DNA of 64,000 nucleotides from contig NZ_BCWM01000002.1 in the NCBI RefSeq assembly GCF_001592205.1, forward strand, positions 1 through 64,000, in the 5' to 3' direction. The DNA comes from Brevundimonas vesicularis NBRC 12165 (GTDB taxonomy: Bacteria; Pseudomonadota; Alphaproteobacteria; Caulobacterales; Caulobacteraceae). This document shows positions 44,595 to 54,118 of the stretch, in pieces; position 1 is the stretch's first letter; each line of letters opens with the position of its first letter. The translations under genes and the position numbers were made by a program. The notes under the pieces are model-generated. The model saw only the letters and a list, made by a program, of their open reading frames with translations, did not search any database and was not told where the DNA came from.

Positions 44595-44632
44595 AAAGGG
44601 CCGCACTTTCCCCCGGGTGCGGCCCTTTCGAA
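44595..44632. terminator. Bidirectional terminator between convergent genes
   Basis: AAAGGGCCGCAC, a loop of about 8 bases (TTTCCCCC), and G-GTGCGGCCCTTT form a ~12-bp stem with A-tract and T-tract ends, placed before the DUF1476 stop at 44662. Confidence 0.75.
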
Positions 44633-44661
44633 TTCTCAGATCAGTCCAAAGACCGAGGTGA

Positions 44662-44985
44662 TTACTCGCCGGCGCGAATCTGCTCGCGAGCGATCGAGGC
44701 CAGTTCGTCGATCTTGGAGCGAATCTCGCCCTCCGACACCGACAGGCCCGAGGCCTTGAAGTCGCCGGCGACCTTGCGGAACACGTCCTCGTCCCCCGGC
44801 TGCTCGAAATCGGCGCGCACCACGGCGGCGGCGTACTGGTCCGCACTTTCGCTCGACAAGCCCATCTTTTCGGCAGCCCAAAGGCCCAGCATCCGGTTGC
44901 GCCGGGCGATGGCCTTGAACTCCTGCTCCTGATCGAGGGCGTATTTGGCTTCGAAAGCCTTTTCCCGATCGTCGAAGGTCGTCAT
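44662..44985 (-). CDS. F1-ATPase zeta-type inhibitor subunit (DUF1476)
   Basis: A 107-residue protein beginning MTTFDDREKAFEAKYALDQE, the hallmark of DUF1476, which is the zeta inhibitor of alphaproteobacterial F1FO-ATP synthase (Paracoccus type). The N-terminal helix (1-20) would insert into F1 to block ATP hydrolysis; the remainder is a four-helix bundle (FKAIARRNRMLGLWAAEKMG, DVFRKVAGDFKASG, IRSKIDELASIAREQI). ATG at 44985 is preferred over an upstream ATG that breaks the conserved start. It supports the alphaproteobacterial assignment. Confidence 0.92.
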   Translation of the reverse strand: MTTFDDREKAFEAKYALDQEQEFKAIARRNRMLGLWAAEKMGLSSESADQYAAAVVRADFEQPGDEDVFRKVAGDFKASGLSVSEGEIRSKIDELASIAREQIRAGE

Positions 44986-45274
44986 TTCGCTCAGCAAAGC
45001 TCCGTCCACCCCGCTAACGTCGGGGCAAGCGCCGTCTATAGACCGCCCGCCCGCGAACGCAACCTGACTTCCGTCGCATGGACATCCTGTCCCCAGTGAA
45101 TGCGGCGCCGGCCATCCTCATTTGTATCGAGGGCCGCCTTCGGCTAAGGAGACCCCGAACGAGATTGACTGCCCGAACGATTCCGAAACGCGCCGCCAGG
45201 ACCGGGTCTTCCCCCTCCACATATGGCCGCGCGATTTTTGTTTCTGGAGGGCGCCCGTAAGCCGGGACCGGACC

Positions 45275-46032
<758 letters not shown>

Positions 46033-46033
<1 letters not shown>

Positions 46034-46269
46034 TGGCCAAGGTAAAAGTTCACGTCTTCCTCAAGCCCGGCGTCCTGGATGTTCAGGGCAAGGCCGTCGA
46101 AGGCGCCCTGCAGGGTCTGGGTTGGTCGGGCGTCTCCAATGCCCGCGTCGGCAAGCTGATCGAGTTCGACCTCGCCGGCGCCGAAGACCCGCAAGGCGAA
46201 GCCAAGAAAATGTGCGAGCAGCTGCTCGCCAATACGGTGATCGAAAGCTACCGCATCGAGGCGGCGTAA
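46033..46269 (+). CDS. purS: Phosphoribosylformylglycinamidine synthase subunit PurS
   Basis: A 78-residue subunit of the three-part FGAM synthase: KVKVHVFLKPGVLDVQGKAV and the VSNARVGKLIEFDL strand are typical, ending with CEQLLANTVIESYRIE. PurS bridges PurL and PurQ for ammonia transfer. It overlaps the purC stop by one base. PurQ and PurL are encoded separately at 48142 and 50875, so the complex is split over 7 kb. Confidence 0.95.
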
Positions 46270-46278
46270 GGTCTGCTG

Positions 46279-46307
46279 TCTCCTCTCCCATGTCTTGGGA
46301 AGGGGAC
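46279..46307. repeat. Degenerate palindromic repeat remnant
   Basis: TCTCCTCTCCCATGTCTTGG followed by GAAGGGGAC keeps the outer hairpin plan of head B (compare 28239) but with several changes and no inner hairpin. It lies 10 bp after the purS stop and may serve as a transcript end. Confidence 0.5.
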
Positions 46308-46365
46308 GGTTGCATCCTTCGGCATCGACGCCAGTTTAGCAGACGGCTTGATTGACGGAGCGCCC

Positions 46366-46845
46366 ATGACCTTCACCCTCACCTCTACCGATATTCAGGA
46401 CGGCGGCGTGCTGCCGGACGCCCAGGTTCACGCCAAGGGCAATCAATCGCCCCAACTGTCTTGGTCAGGCGCGCCGGAGGGGACCAAGAGCTATGCGATC
46501 ACCTGCTATGATCCCGATGCGCCGACCGGCTCGGGCTTCTGGCACTGGACAGTGGCCAATATTCCGGCGGATGTGACCGAGCTGCCGTCCGGCGCCGGTT
46601 CGCCGGGCGGGCATCTGCCCCACAGCGCCATCCAGGGCCGCACAGACTATGGTCAGCCCGGCTTCGGCGGCGCCGCCCCGCCCCCCGGCCATGGCCCGCA
46701 CCGTTACATCTTCACCGTCTTCGCCGTGGATGTCGAAAGCCTGGAGGTCACTGCCGACAACTCCGGCGCCGTGTTCGGCTTCAACCTGCACTTCCACACC
46801 CTGGCCAAGGCGTCGATCACGGCCACCTACGAAAACAAAGCGTGA
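46366..46845 (+). CDS. YbhB/YbcL-type PEBP family protein
   Basis: A 159-residue phosphatidylethanolamine-binding-like protein. Signature DPDAPTGSGFWHWTVANIP (ligand-pocket Asp-Pro-Asp-Ala-Pro), the GRTDYGQPGFGGAAPPPGHG loop, and GPHRYIFTVFAVDV are clear. No signal peptide, so cytoplasmic. Length is normal. ATG at 46366 has a GACGGAG RBS. Bacterial members bind small anionic ligands or act as protease/kinase modulators; the role here is unknown. Confidence 0.9.
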   Translation: MTFTLTSTDIQDGGVLPDAQVHAKGNQSPQLSWSGAPEGTKSYAITCYDPDAPTGSGFWHWTVANIPADVTELPSGAGSPGGHLPHSAIQGRTDYGQPGFGGAAPPPGHGPHRYIFTVFAVDVESLEVTADNSGAVFGFNLHFHTLAKASITATYENKA

Positions 46846-46905
46846 TCGTTGCAGGGCGGCGTCGCCCTTGTGGCGTCATGAACGCTGATTAGTGTGCAGC
46901 GCAAC

Positions 46906-48108
46906 ATGACCGACGCCGCCCTCGACACTCCCCTTCCCGTCCGCTCACGCGGGGCGGTCGCCCTTGTGCTGATCGCCCTGGCCATGGGCGGGTTCGCGAT
47001 CGGCGTGACCGAGTTCGCGGCCATGAGCATCCTGCCGGACTTCGCCGCCGGGCTTGGCGTGGATGCGCCAACGGCGGGCCATGTCATCAGCGCCTATGCC
47101 GCCGGCGTCGTGGTCGGCGCGCCGATCCTGGCGGTCCTAGGCGCACGCTACCCACGCTGGCTGCTGTTGATCGCCTTCATGGCCCTGTTCGCCATCGGCA
47201 ATGTGGCCAGCGCCCTGGCCCCAACCTACCACTGGATGCTGGTCTTCCGCTTCCTCAGCGGCCTGCCGCACGGGGCCTATTTCGGCGTGGCGGCCCTAGT
47301 CGCGGCCTCCATCGTGCCGCTGCATTTTCGCACCCGTGCAGTTTCGACCATCCTGATGGGGCTGACGGTCGGCACCGTTCTGGGCGTGCCCGTCGTCAAC
47401 ATGATCAGCCATGCCCATGGCTGGCGCTGGACCTTCGCCATCGTCGGCGTGCTGGCCGTCGTCACCATGGCCCTGGTCGCCCTGTTCGCGCCGCGCGATC
47501 CTGCCCACCCCGACGCCAGCCCCTGGCGCGAGTTGGGCGCCCTCAAGCGCGGCCAGGTCTGGCTGACGCTGGGCGTGGGCGCCATTGGCTTTGGCGGCAT
47601 GTTCGCGGTCTACGCCTATCTCGCCTCGACGCTTGAGGCGGTGACGGGCGCCGGCCCCGACGTCCTGCCCTGGGTCTTCGCCGTGTTCGGGGTCGGCATG
47701 TTCCTCGGCAATATCCTAGGGGCCTGGGCGGCGGATCACCTGGGGTTCAAGGCGGCTGGCGGCCTGTTGCTCTGGAGCGCAGCGGCGCTGGCGCTTTATC
47801 CTCTGGCAGCGCCCCACCTGTGGGCCGTGATGGTCGTGGTTTTCCTGATCGGCGGCGGAGGCGGCCTGGGTTCGATTCTGCAGACGCGGCTGATGGACGT
47901 CGCCGGCAACGCCCAGACCCTGGCGGCGGCGCTCAATCATTCGGCGTTCAACACGGCCAACGCCATCGGCCCGCTGCTCGGCGGGATGGCGATCGCGGCG
48001 GGCTATGGCTGGGCCTCGACCGGCTGGGTCGGCATGGGCCTGTCCCTGGGCGGCTTTGTCATCTTCCTGATCGCCTGGCTGACCGGTCGGGCGCGCGCGA
48101 CGGCCTGA
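46906..48108 (+). CDS. MFS transporter, DHA1 (AraJ-like) family
   Basis: A ~400-residue twelve-helix transporter. The N-terminal AMGGFAIGVTEFAAMSILPD and ISAYAAGVVVGAPILAVLGA (motif A-like RYPRW loop) match AraJ/NepI/sugar-efflux relatives; a second half begins RGQVWLTLGVGAIGFGGMFA. ATG at 46906 is preferred to GTG at 46894. Likely exports a drug, sugar or nucleoside; substrate not deducible, although its position between purS and purQ makes a purine-related export worth testing. Confidence 0.85.
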   Translation: MTDAALDTPLPVRSRGAVALVLIALAMGGFAIGVTEFAAMSILPDFAAGLGVDAPTAGHVISAYAAGVVVGAPILAVLGARYPRWLLLIAFMALFAIGNVASALAPTYHWMLVFRFLSGLPHGAYFGVAALVAASIVPLHFRTRAVSTILMGLTVGTVLGVPVVNMISHAHGWRWTFAIVGVLAVVTMALVALFAPRDPAHPDASPWRELGALKRGQVWLTLGVGAIGFGGMFAVYAYLASTLEAVTGAGPDVLPWVFAVFGVGMFLGNILGAWAADHLGFKAAGGLLLWSAAALALYPLAAPHLWAVMVVVFLIGGGGGLGSILQTRLMDVAGNAQTLAAALNHSAFNTANAIGPLLGGMAIAAGYGWASTGWVGMGLSLGGFVIFLIAWLTGRARATA

Positions 48109-48141
48109 CAAGGCGAAAGAACCCTGCTAAAGGCCCGCGCC

Positions 48142-48804
48142 ATGAGCGCAGCCGTCATCGTCTTCCCCGGTTCCAACTGTGATCGCGACTGTAAGGTCGC
48201 CGTCGAACGCTCCACCGGCGAGCCGGTCTCCATGGTGTGGCACGCCGAGACCGAACTGCCCCAGGGCCTGGACCTGATAGTCATCCCCGGCGGTTTCTCC
48301 TACGGCGACTATCTGCGCTGCGGCGCCATGGCGGCCCAGTCGCCGGTCATGCAGGCGGTGAAGAAGGCCGCGGACGATGGCGTCGCCGTGGTTGGCATCT
48401 GCAATGGCTTCCAGATCCTGTGCGAGGCCGGAATGCTGCCCGGCGCCCTGCTGCGCAACAAGGGTCTGAAATACGTCTGCAAGCCGATCGCCCTGACCGT
48501 CGCCAACGGCCAGACCCGCTTCACCGCCGGCTATCAGGGCCAGCGCGAAGTGACGATGACCCAGGGCAACGGCGACGGAAACTTCTTCGCCGACGCCGAA
48601 ACCCTCGCCCGGATCGAGGGCGAGGGTCAGGTCGTCTTCCGCTACGTCGACAACCCGAACGGCTCGGTCAACGATATCGCCGGCATCCAGAACGCGCGCG
48701 GCAACGTCCTGGGCATGATGCCTCACCCGGATCGCGCCTTCGAAGCCGAACTCGGCTCCGCCGACGGCGCGACCCTGTTCCAGAGCATCTACGCGGCTGC
48801 CTGA
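48142..48804 (+). CDS. purQ: Phosphoribosylformylglycinamidine synthase subunit PurQ
   Basis: A 220-residue class I glutaminase subunit. [20 protein letters not shown] opens the protein, the nucleophile Cys is in [15 protein letters not shown], and His/Glu of the triad in [13 protein letters not shown]. It supplies ammonia to PurL through PurS. It stands alone behind the MFS gene (33 bp), and its stop touches that of the convergent small acidic protein gene. Confidence 0.95.
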   Translation: MSAAVIVFPGSNCDRDCKVAVERSTGEPVSMVWHAETELPQGLDLIVIPGGFSYGDYLRCGAMAAQSPVMQAVKKAADDGVAVVGICNGFQILCEAGMLPGALLRNKGLKYVCKPIALTVANGQTRFTAGYQGQREVTMTQGNGDGNFFADAETLARIEGEGQVVFRYVDNPNGSVNDIAGIQNARGNVLGMMPHPDRAFEAELGSADGATLFQSIYAAA

Positions 48805-49029
48805 TCAGTCGGCGTCGTCGACGCCCTGAACGGCCAGGCTTTCGTCCAGTTCGTCAGCGTCGGTCGATACGCCGTCTTCAGAGCCTTCGTCCTCGTCCGG
48901 CGTAACCACGCCGCCCGGTTCGCGCTGGGCGGCCAGCTCGCGGGTGCCGACGCCGAGGCCCTGTTCGATGGCGCGGTTGGCGGCGACTTCGTCTTCGAGC
49001 GAGGGCTGGGTGTTTTCGATATCGGCCAT
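48805..49029 (-). CDS. Small acidic protein, unknown function
   Basis: A 74-residue very acidic protein with no hydrophobic core, probably disordered. It contains EDEVAANRAIEQGLGVG and a tail rich in Asp/Glu (TPDEDEGSEDGVSTDADELD). ATG at 49029 is preceded by GGAGCCC. The stop abuts that of purQ (convergent). No family recognised. Two more small acidic genes lie at 50382-50764, so this may be a lineage-specific class. Confidence 0.6.
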   Translation of the reverse strand: MADIENTQPSLEDEVAANRAIEQGLGVGTRELAAQREPGGVVTPDEDEGSEDGVSTDADELDESLAVQGVDDAD

Positions 49030-49085
49030 GATGGGCTCCTAAGTGTTGACTGCATCTGACAACCACACGGTCGGGCCGATTGTTC

Positions 49086-49463
49086 CTAACGGCCGAAAAA
49101 CGGCTCCAGACTGGCGCGGGACAGCGGACGGAAGATCAGGAATTGACCGTCCACCGTCACCGTGACCTCGTGCGCCTGAGGGCGCTGTAGCAAGGCAGGG
49201 TCGTCGAGCGACACGGCGCGGCCCGAGGCGATATCGCGCGCATCCAGCGCCGGCGTCGTCGGCCGTCTGTTCTCGTTGGCGAGCGCCGACAGGAAACCCC
49301 GCACCTCATTGGCCTGCTGCTGAGGCGTCAAGGCTGCGCGAACACGTGACCAGGCAGTCTGGACCGAAATGGGCAGCGGCGCTCCGGTCGTCTGCGCGGA
49401 CGCCTGGCCCGCCACCATTACCAATGCGATCAACAGAGCCGGCAGGGAGGCTTTGAGCGTCAT
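49086..49463 (-). CDS. Small exported protein, unknown function
   Basis: A 125-residue protein with a signal peptide (LKASLPALLIALVMVAGQAS, cleavage ASA-Q). The mature ~100 residues hold a helical stretch (VQTAWSRVRAALTPQQQANE) and a C-terminal beta-like end (HEVTVTVDGQFLIFRPLSR). No cysteines. ATG at 49463 is chosen because it starts the signal peptide; an upstream extension would run antisense over the next gene's start. Family not recognised. Confidence 0.6.
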   Translation of the reverse strand: MTLKASLPALLIALVMVAGQASAQTTGAPLPISVQTAWSRVRAALTPQQQANEVRGFLSALANENRRPTTPALDARDIASGRAVSLDDPALLQRPQAHEVTVTVDGQFLIFRPLSRASLEPFFGR

Positions 49464-49580
49464 GTCGGGCAGGATGACGCCGACGGCACCCAATGCAAGC
49501 TTCACTTTTCTGCCGCTCGCGGTGAACCTTCTGGCGTGGCGAGGCGTAAAGGCGGAAACAAGCGTCGCACTGGAAATCGA

Positions 49581-50378
49581 ATGTCGTCCATCATCCGTCC
49601 CACGCCCCGCCAACGCACCCGTCGTCTGGTCGTCCTGGCCGCCGCCCTGTTCGCGATCGTCGTACCTCTGGTGCAGAACCTGGCGGGCCTGGGCCTGAAC
49701 CAGGCCGAGTTCGCTGCAGACGGCAACAGCACCCTGCGCGTTGCGGGCTACGCCTTCTCGATCTGGGGCCTGATCTATGTCGGTATTCTGGCCTATGCGA
49801 TCCGTCAGGCCCTGCCACAGACGGGCGAAAGCTCGCTGCTGGGCCGGATGGGTCTGCCGTCCGCCGTCGCCTTCTTCGGCATCGGATTCTGGATCATTGT
49901 GGCGGCCCTGAACCTGAAGGCCGCCAGCGTGGGCGTGATTTTCGCCTCGCTGATCGCGCTGTTACTGCCGATGCTGGCCGTATCCGGCCACATCCGCGCG
50001 CTGGGGATGTTCGATCGCGAGCGCATCCTGCTGGTCTGGCCGCTCGCGGCACTGGCGGGCTGGCTGACGGTGGCTGCGCCGTTGAACCTGATCACGACGG
50101 CGACCGCGTTCAACGCTCTTCCCGCCGCCCTGTCGCCTGACCTGTGGGCCATCGTCGCCATCGTCGCCGTCACGGTCGTCGCCCTGGCGGTGACGGCGGT
50201 CCTGCGCACCCTCGCCTATCCGGCGCCGACGGCCTGGGGCCTTCTGGGCGCGTTCGTCGCCGAACAGGCGGACAAGCCGACCGTCGCCTTCACGGCCCTA
50301 GCCGGTGCGATCGTCCTGCTGATCGGCGGCCTGCTGCTGACCTTCCGCATGCGACCCGGCGTCGAACGCGCTCGCTAA
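49581..50378 (+). CDS. Multi-pass inner-membrane protein, unknown function
   Basis: A ~265-residue membrane protein with about seven hydrophobic helices: LVVLAAALFAIVVPLVQNLA, the YAFSIWGLIYVGILAYAIRQ segment, FFGIGFWIIVAALNLK, and further helices to the C-terminus. The YAFSIWGLIY block recalls TspO-like/tryptophan-rich sensory membrane proteins, but the match is loose. It starts on the opposite strand to the exported protein gene with their 5' ends 117 bp apart. Function is not assigned. Confidence 0.7.
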   Translation: MSSIIRPTPRQRTRRLVVLAAALFAIVVPLVQNLAGLGLNQAEFAADGNSTLRVAGYAFSIWGLIYVGILAYAIRQALPQTGESSLLGRMGLPSAVAFFGIGFWIIVAALNLKAASVGVIFASLIALLLPMLAVSGHIRALGMFDRERILLVWPLAALAGWLTVAAPLNLITTATAFNALPAALSPDLWAIVAIVAVTVVALAVTAVLRTLAYPAPTAWGLLGAFVAEQADKPTVAFTALAGAIVLLIGGLLLTFRMRPGVERAR

Positions 50379-50381
50379 GCC

Positions 50382-50627
50382 TCAGGGTTTGTCGGTGACC
50401 GCGTCGTCCTGAGGCGCGTGGTCATCGGCGCCCACGTCGAAGGCGCCGGTTTCATCGAAGCCGACGCTGCCGACCCCGACGGCCGAACCGGTCAGCCGCT
50501 GACGCCGGCTGGCCAGAGCCGCTTCAGGCGCTGCGGCGTCCATCTGTGCGGTAGTTTTTGGATCATTTGAACGATCCATCTGCTGGCCCGAGGCCGGGAC
50601 GATGCGGTCGGTGTGGGGCTTGCTCAC
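50382..50627 (-). CDS. Small acidic hydrophilic protein, second gene of a two-gene operon
   Basis: An 81-residue hydrophilic, probably disordered protein containing AAAPEAALASRRQRLTGSAV and VGFDETGAFDVGADDHAPQD. The start is GTG at 50627, which overlaps the stop of the upstream 46-residue gene as GTGA, arguing that both are translated. Family not recognised. Convergent with the membrane protein gene, with 3 bp between stops. Confidence 0.5.
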   Translation of the reverse strand: MSKPHTDRIVPASGQQMDRSNDPKTTAQMDAAAPEAALASRRQRLTGSAVGVGSVGFDETGAFDVGADDHAPQDDAVTDKP

Positions 50628-50764
50628 GCCTCGTCCTCCTCGGCGTCATCGGCCTGTTTCTGAGCCCGTTCGGCCAGAGCAGAGGCGCCGGCGTCGTCGG
50701 CGGCGATCTCGGGCAGGTCGTCGTCTTCGGGGGTGGCGGCGGGGTCGATGGGCGTGTCGGTCAT
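50624..50764 (-). CDS. Very small acidic protein (46 residues)
   Basis: ATG at 50764 follows a clear RBS (AAAGGAG) and encodes MTDTPIDPAATPEDDDLPEI and a C-terminal helix-like segment ASALAERAQKQADDAEEDEA. About one third of residues are Asp or Glu. The TGA stop overlaps the GTG of the 81-residue gene. Transcription is divergent from purL, whose start is 110 bp away. Function unknown. Confidence 0.55.
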   Translation of the reverse strand: MTDTPIDPAATPEDDDLPEIAADDAGASALAERAQKQADDAEEDEA

Positions 50765-50874
50765 GGCGGCTCCTTTGGCTGTCGACGGAATCAACCACCT
50801 GCGATGGACGATGTTCCCCGTTCTTGCGCCGCGCGGGCTGACATTCGGCCCATCTGCGGCTAGAAGCGCCGCCC

Positions 50875-53103
50875 ATGAGCGCTCCGCAAAAGACCCCCCA
50901 GAAGTCGATGGCTGAACTGGCCGCCGAATACGGCCTGGCCCCCAATGAATATCAGGTCGTCCTCGACCGGCTGGGGCGCGAGCCCAACCATGTCGAGCTG
51001 GGCGTCTTTTCGGTCATGTGGTCCGAGCACTGCTCCTACAAGTCCTCCAAGATCCACTTGGGCAAGTTCCCGACCACCGGCGAGCGCGTCATCTGCGGGC
51101 CGGGCGAGAACGCCGGGGTGATCGACATCGACGACGGCGACGCCTGCATCTTCAAGATGGAGAGCCACAACCACCCGTCCTACATCGAACCTTATCAGGG
51201 TGCGGCGACGGGCGTGGGCGGCATCATGCGCGATGTCTTCACCATGGGCGCGCGCCCGGTGGCCCTGCTTAACGCCCTGCGTTTCGGCGATCCCGGTCAC
51301 GAGAAGACCAGACGCCTGGTCAAGGGCGTGGTCTCCGGCATCGGCGGCTATGGCAACTGCGTCGGCGTGCCGACGGTCGCGGGCGAGACTAACTTCCACA
51401 AGGGTTACAACGGCAACATCCTGGTCAACGCCATGTGCGTCGGCCTGGCCCGCGCCGACGAAATCTATTATTCGGCCGCGCCGGAGGCGGGCCATGATGT
51501 CGTCTATTTCGGGTCCAAGACCGGTCGCGACGGCATCCACGGCGCGACCATGTCCTCGACCGAGTTCGACGACGAGTCGGAGGCCAAGCGCCCCACGGTC
51601 CAGGTCGGCGACCCCTTCGCCGAAAAACTGCTGATCGAGGCGACACTGGAGCTGATGGCGTCCGGGGCCGTCGCCGCCATTCAGGACATGGGCGCGGCGG
51701 GCCTGACCTCTTCATCCGTCGAAATGGCGGGCAAGGGCGGCGTCGGCATTGAACTCAACCTCGACAAGGTGCCGCAGCGCGAAACCGGCATGACGGCCTA
51801 TGAGATGATGCTGTCGGAAAGCCAGGAGCGGATGCTGGCGGTGCTGAAGCCCGGCTATGAAGACGTCGGCTATCGCATCTTCCAGAAGTGGGGCCTGGAC
51901 TTCGCCATCATCGGCCAGACCACCGACACCGGCCACCTGGTGCTGAAGCATCACGGCGAAACCGTCTGCGACGTGCCGCTTGCGCCGCTTTTCGACGACG
52001 CGCCCCTGTATGACCGTCCCTGGGTCCAGCCGGAGCTTGAGCCCAAGCTGAACCACTCGGACATTCCTGCGCCCGAAAACTGGGCCGATGCGGTGATGAA
52101 GGTCGTCGCCTGCCCCGACATGGCCTCCAAGCGCTGGATCTGGGAACAGTACGACCGCCACGTCATGGCCGACACGCTGCAGGACTCGGCGACCGGCGCC
52201 GACGCCGGCGTGGTGCGCGTGCATGGCACGGACAAGGGTCTGGCCGTTACCTCGGACTGCACCCCCCGCTACGTCCAGAACGACCCCTACGAGGGCGGCA
52301 AACAGGCGGTGGCCGAGGCCTGGCGCAACCTGACCGCCGTCGGCAGCCGTCCGATCGCCATCACCGACAACCTGAACTTCGGCAATCCGCAGCGCCCGGA
52401 GATCATGGGCCAGATCGTTCGCGCCATCGACGGCATGGCCGAGGCCTGCCGCGAGTTGGTGTTCCCGGTCGTGAGCGGAAACGTGTCACTCTATAACGAA
52501 ACCAACGGCGTCGCCATTCCGCCGACCCCGACCGTGGGCGCCGTCGGCCTGCTGCCCAACTACGATGTGGTGACCGGCTTTTCGACCATGGCCGAGGGCG
52601 ATGCGCTGGTCCTGATCGGCCAGACCCACGGCGAACTGGGGGCGTCCATCTATCTGCGCGAGGTCCTGGGCCGCGAGGACGGCGCCCCGCCGGCCGTCGA
52701 TCTGAGGCTTGAAAAGAAGACCGGCGATTTCATGCGCAGCCTGATCGAGGCGGGCGAACTGACCGTGGTTCACGACCTTTCGGACGGCGGCCTGATCGGC
52801 GCCGCCGCCGATCTGGTGCTGGCCTCCGACGTCGGCGTGACCCTGGACGCCTCCAGCGCGACCCACGCCCATATCTTCCTGTTCGCCGAGGACCAGGCTC
52901 GTTACCTGGTCGCTGTCCCTGACGCCGACGCCATCATCGCCAAGGCGCGCGAGGCGGGTCTGCACGCTTCGGTCGTCGGCCATGCGGGCGGAGCCGCCTT
53001 CGCCTCCAAAGGCGACAAGGGCGAACTGTTCAGCATCCCCGTCGCCCATCTGCGCGAATGGCATGAAGGCTGGATGCCGGGTTGGCTGGGCGACGCGGCA
53101 TGA
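50875..53103 (+). CDS. purL: Phosphoribosylformylglycinamidine synthase subunit PurL (small form)
   Basis: A 742-residue small-type PurL that needs PurS and Pur[21 protein letters not shown] holds the catalytic-type His, [20 protein letters not shown] is the ATP/substrate loop, and the second half repeats the AIRS-synthetase fold ([38 protein letters not shown]). It makes FGAM from FGAR. ATG at 50875. It ends with ATGA overlap onto a DUF305 lipoprotein gene. Confidence 0.96.
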   Translation: MSAPQKTPQKSMAELAAEYGLAPNEYQVVLDRLGREPNHVELGVFSVMWSEHCSYKSSKIHLGKFPTTGERVICGPGENAGVIDIDDGDACIFKMESHNHPSYIEPYQGAATGVGGIMRDVFTMGARPVALLNALRFGDPGHEKTRRLVKGVVSGIGGYGNCVGVPTVAGETNFHKGYNGNILVNAMCVGLARADEIYYSAAPEAGHDVVYFGSKTGRDGIHGATMSSTEFDDESEAKRPTVQVGDPFAEKLLIEATLELMASGAVAAIQDMGAAGLTSSSVEMAGKGGVGIELNLDKVPQRETGMTAYEMMLSESQERMLAVLKPGYEDVGYRIFQKWGLDFAIIGQTTDTGHLVLKHHGETVCDVPLAPLFDDAPLYDRPWVQPELEPKLNHSDIPAPENWADAVMKVVACPDMASKRWIWEQYDRHVMADTLQDSATGADAGVVRVHGTDKGLAVTSDCTPRYVQNDPYEGGKQAVAEAWRNLTAVGSRPIAITDNLNFGNPQRPEIMGQIVRAIDGMAEACRELVFPVVSGNVSLYNETNGVAIPPTPTVGAVGLLPNYDVVTGFSTMAEGDALVLIGQTHGELGASIYLREVLGREDGAPPAVDLRLEKKTGDFMRSLIEAGELTVVHDLSDGGLIGAAADLVLASDVGVTLDASSATHAHIFLFAEDQARYLVAVPDADAIIAKAREAGLHASVVGHAGGAAFASKGDKGELFSIPVAHLREWHEGWMPGWLGDAA

Positions 53104-53549
53104 TCCGAGTCCTGACGCCGCTCGTCCTGCTGAGCCTACTGAGCGCCTGCGACGGCGGCGGCGATCCGGTGCAGCAGGCGCTTCGCGACACCTCCGCCGC
53201 CAACCAGGCCGCGGCGGCGCGCACGACCGAACAGATGCAGGCCGCCGGTCACGACGGTCACGCCATGGGCGGCTCTACCCCCGGCGTCACGCCTGGAGAT
53301 CGGGCCTTCGCCGCCTCCGAGGCCGAGATGCACCGGAAGATGGCCGCCGCCTCGGGTCAGACGATCGACCAGGCCTATGTCGCCAAGATGATCGCCCACC
53401 ACGAAGGCGCCGTCGCCATGGCCAAGGTCGCCCTGCGCGACAGCCGCGACCCGGAAATCCGCCGCATGGCCCAGAGCGTCGTCGACACGCAGTCGCGCGA
53501 GATCGCCGAAATGAAGGCCTGGGCGCCGACCGCGCCTCCGGCGAACTGA
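53100..53549 (+). CDS. DUF305 family lipoprotein
   Basis: A 149-residue exported protein: [17 protein letters not shown] with lipobox LSAC at about Cys17, a Gln/Ala-rich linker with a His cluster ([11 protein letters not shown]), and the DUF305 core [20 protein letters not shown] with the hallmark HH, then [22 protein letters not shown]305 proteins are ferritin-like helical domains often linked to copper handling. ATG at 53100 overlaps the purL stop (ATGA), so expression is coupled to purine synthesis, probably fortuitously. Confidence 0.86.
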   Translation: MIRVLTPLVLLSLLSACDGGGDPVQQALRDTSAANQAAAARTTEQMQAAGHDGHAMGGSTPGVTPGDRAFAASEAEMHRKMAAASGQTIDQAYVAKMIAHHEGAVAMAKVALRDSRDPEIRRMAQSVVDTQSREIAEMKAWAPTAPPAN

Positions 53550-53551
53550 GA

Positions 53552-54013
53552 TTGGCGAACGGACCCTATCGCGGCGGCGGAAAGCCAACGGCGCCCACCC
53601 GCACCAAGGCCGCGTCGGCTGGGCGCCCGTCTTCCAAGCCTTCGCAGATCACCAAAGACGAACTGAAGCATTTCGCCTTTCGTGATCGTTCCAAAGAGGC
53701 GTTTCTGGACGAGCTCGACCCTCTGCTCCGCGCCTGTTTCAAAAGCGGCTTCACCCGGCCCAACGAGATCGCCGGCCTGCTGAACAAGGCGGGCAAAAGC
53801 ACCGCCTGCGGCCAGCCGTGGACGCCTCACCTCGTCTGGGGTCTTCAACGCTTCCTTTTCGAAAGGCGCGAAAAGAAGAGAGCGGCTCAAGCCGCGGCCC
53901 CCGTAGCGACGGCTTCGAGACCCACCGTGTCCAGCCAGCGCGCGAAAGACTTCGCCGCCGAAGATATGACGCGGTTGCTCGCCGCGATCGGCAGGGCGCG
54001 CCCGCCGCGTTGA
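53552..54013 (+). CDS. Hypothetical protein with recombinase-like segment
   Basis: A 153-residue basic protein. After a low-complexity basic N-terminus (PTRTKAASAGRPSSKPS) comes a helical domain; TRPNEIAGLLNKAGKSTACG followed by QPWTPHLVWGLQRFLFERRE resembles the helix-turn-helix-like part of the serine recombinase 'Recombinase' domain, where an N-x-x-G loop leads to a W-S/T-P-x-x-V motif. No resolvase domain is present. TTG at 53552 is taken as start, two bases after the DUF305 stop. Could be a DNA-binding protein; the assignment is tentative. Confidence 0.5.
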   Translation: MANGPYRGGGKPTAPTRTKAASAGRPSSKPSQITKDELKHFAFRDRSKEAFLDELDPLLRACFKSGFTRPNEIAGLLNKAGKSTACGQPWTPHLVWGLQRFLFERREKKRAAQAAAPVATASRPTVSSQRAKDFAAEDMTRLLAAIGRARPPR

Positions 54014-54118
54014 CGCCGCGTTGACGTCGCATTGATCCCGCATGAACGTAGGAGCCGGATGGCGCGTTTCAGGAGCGATGCGCCTGGCTGAACCGGCGAC
54101 TTGAACAGGGAGCGTCTG

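Noticed and set aside
45010-45274. Purine or PRPP riboswitch in the long purC leader
   Set aside because: I could not find the conserved junction cores or a convincing multi-stem fold. A covariance search would settle it.
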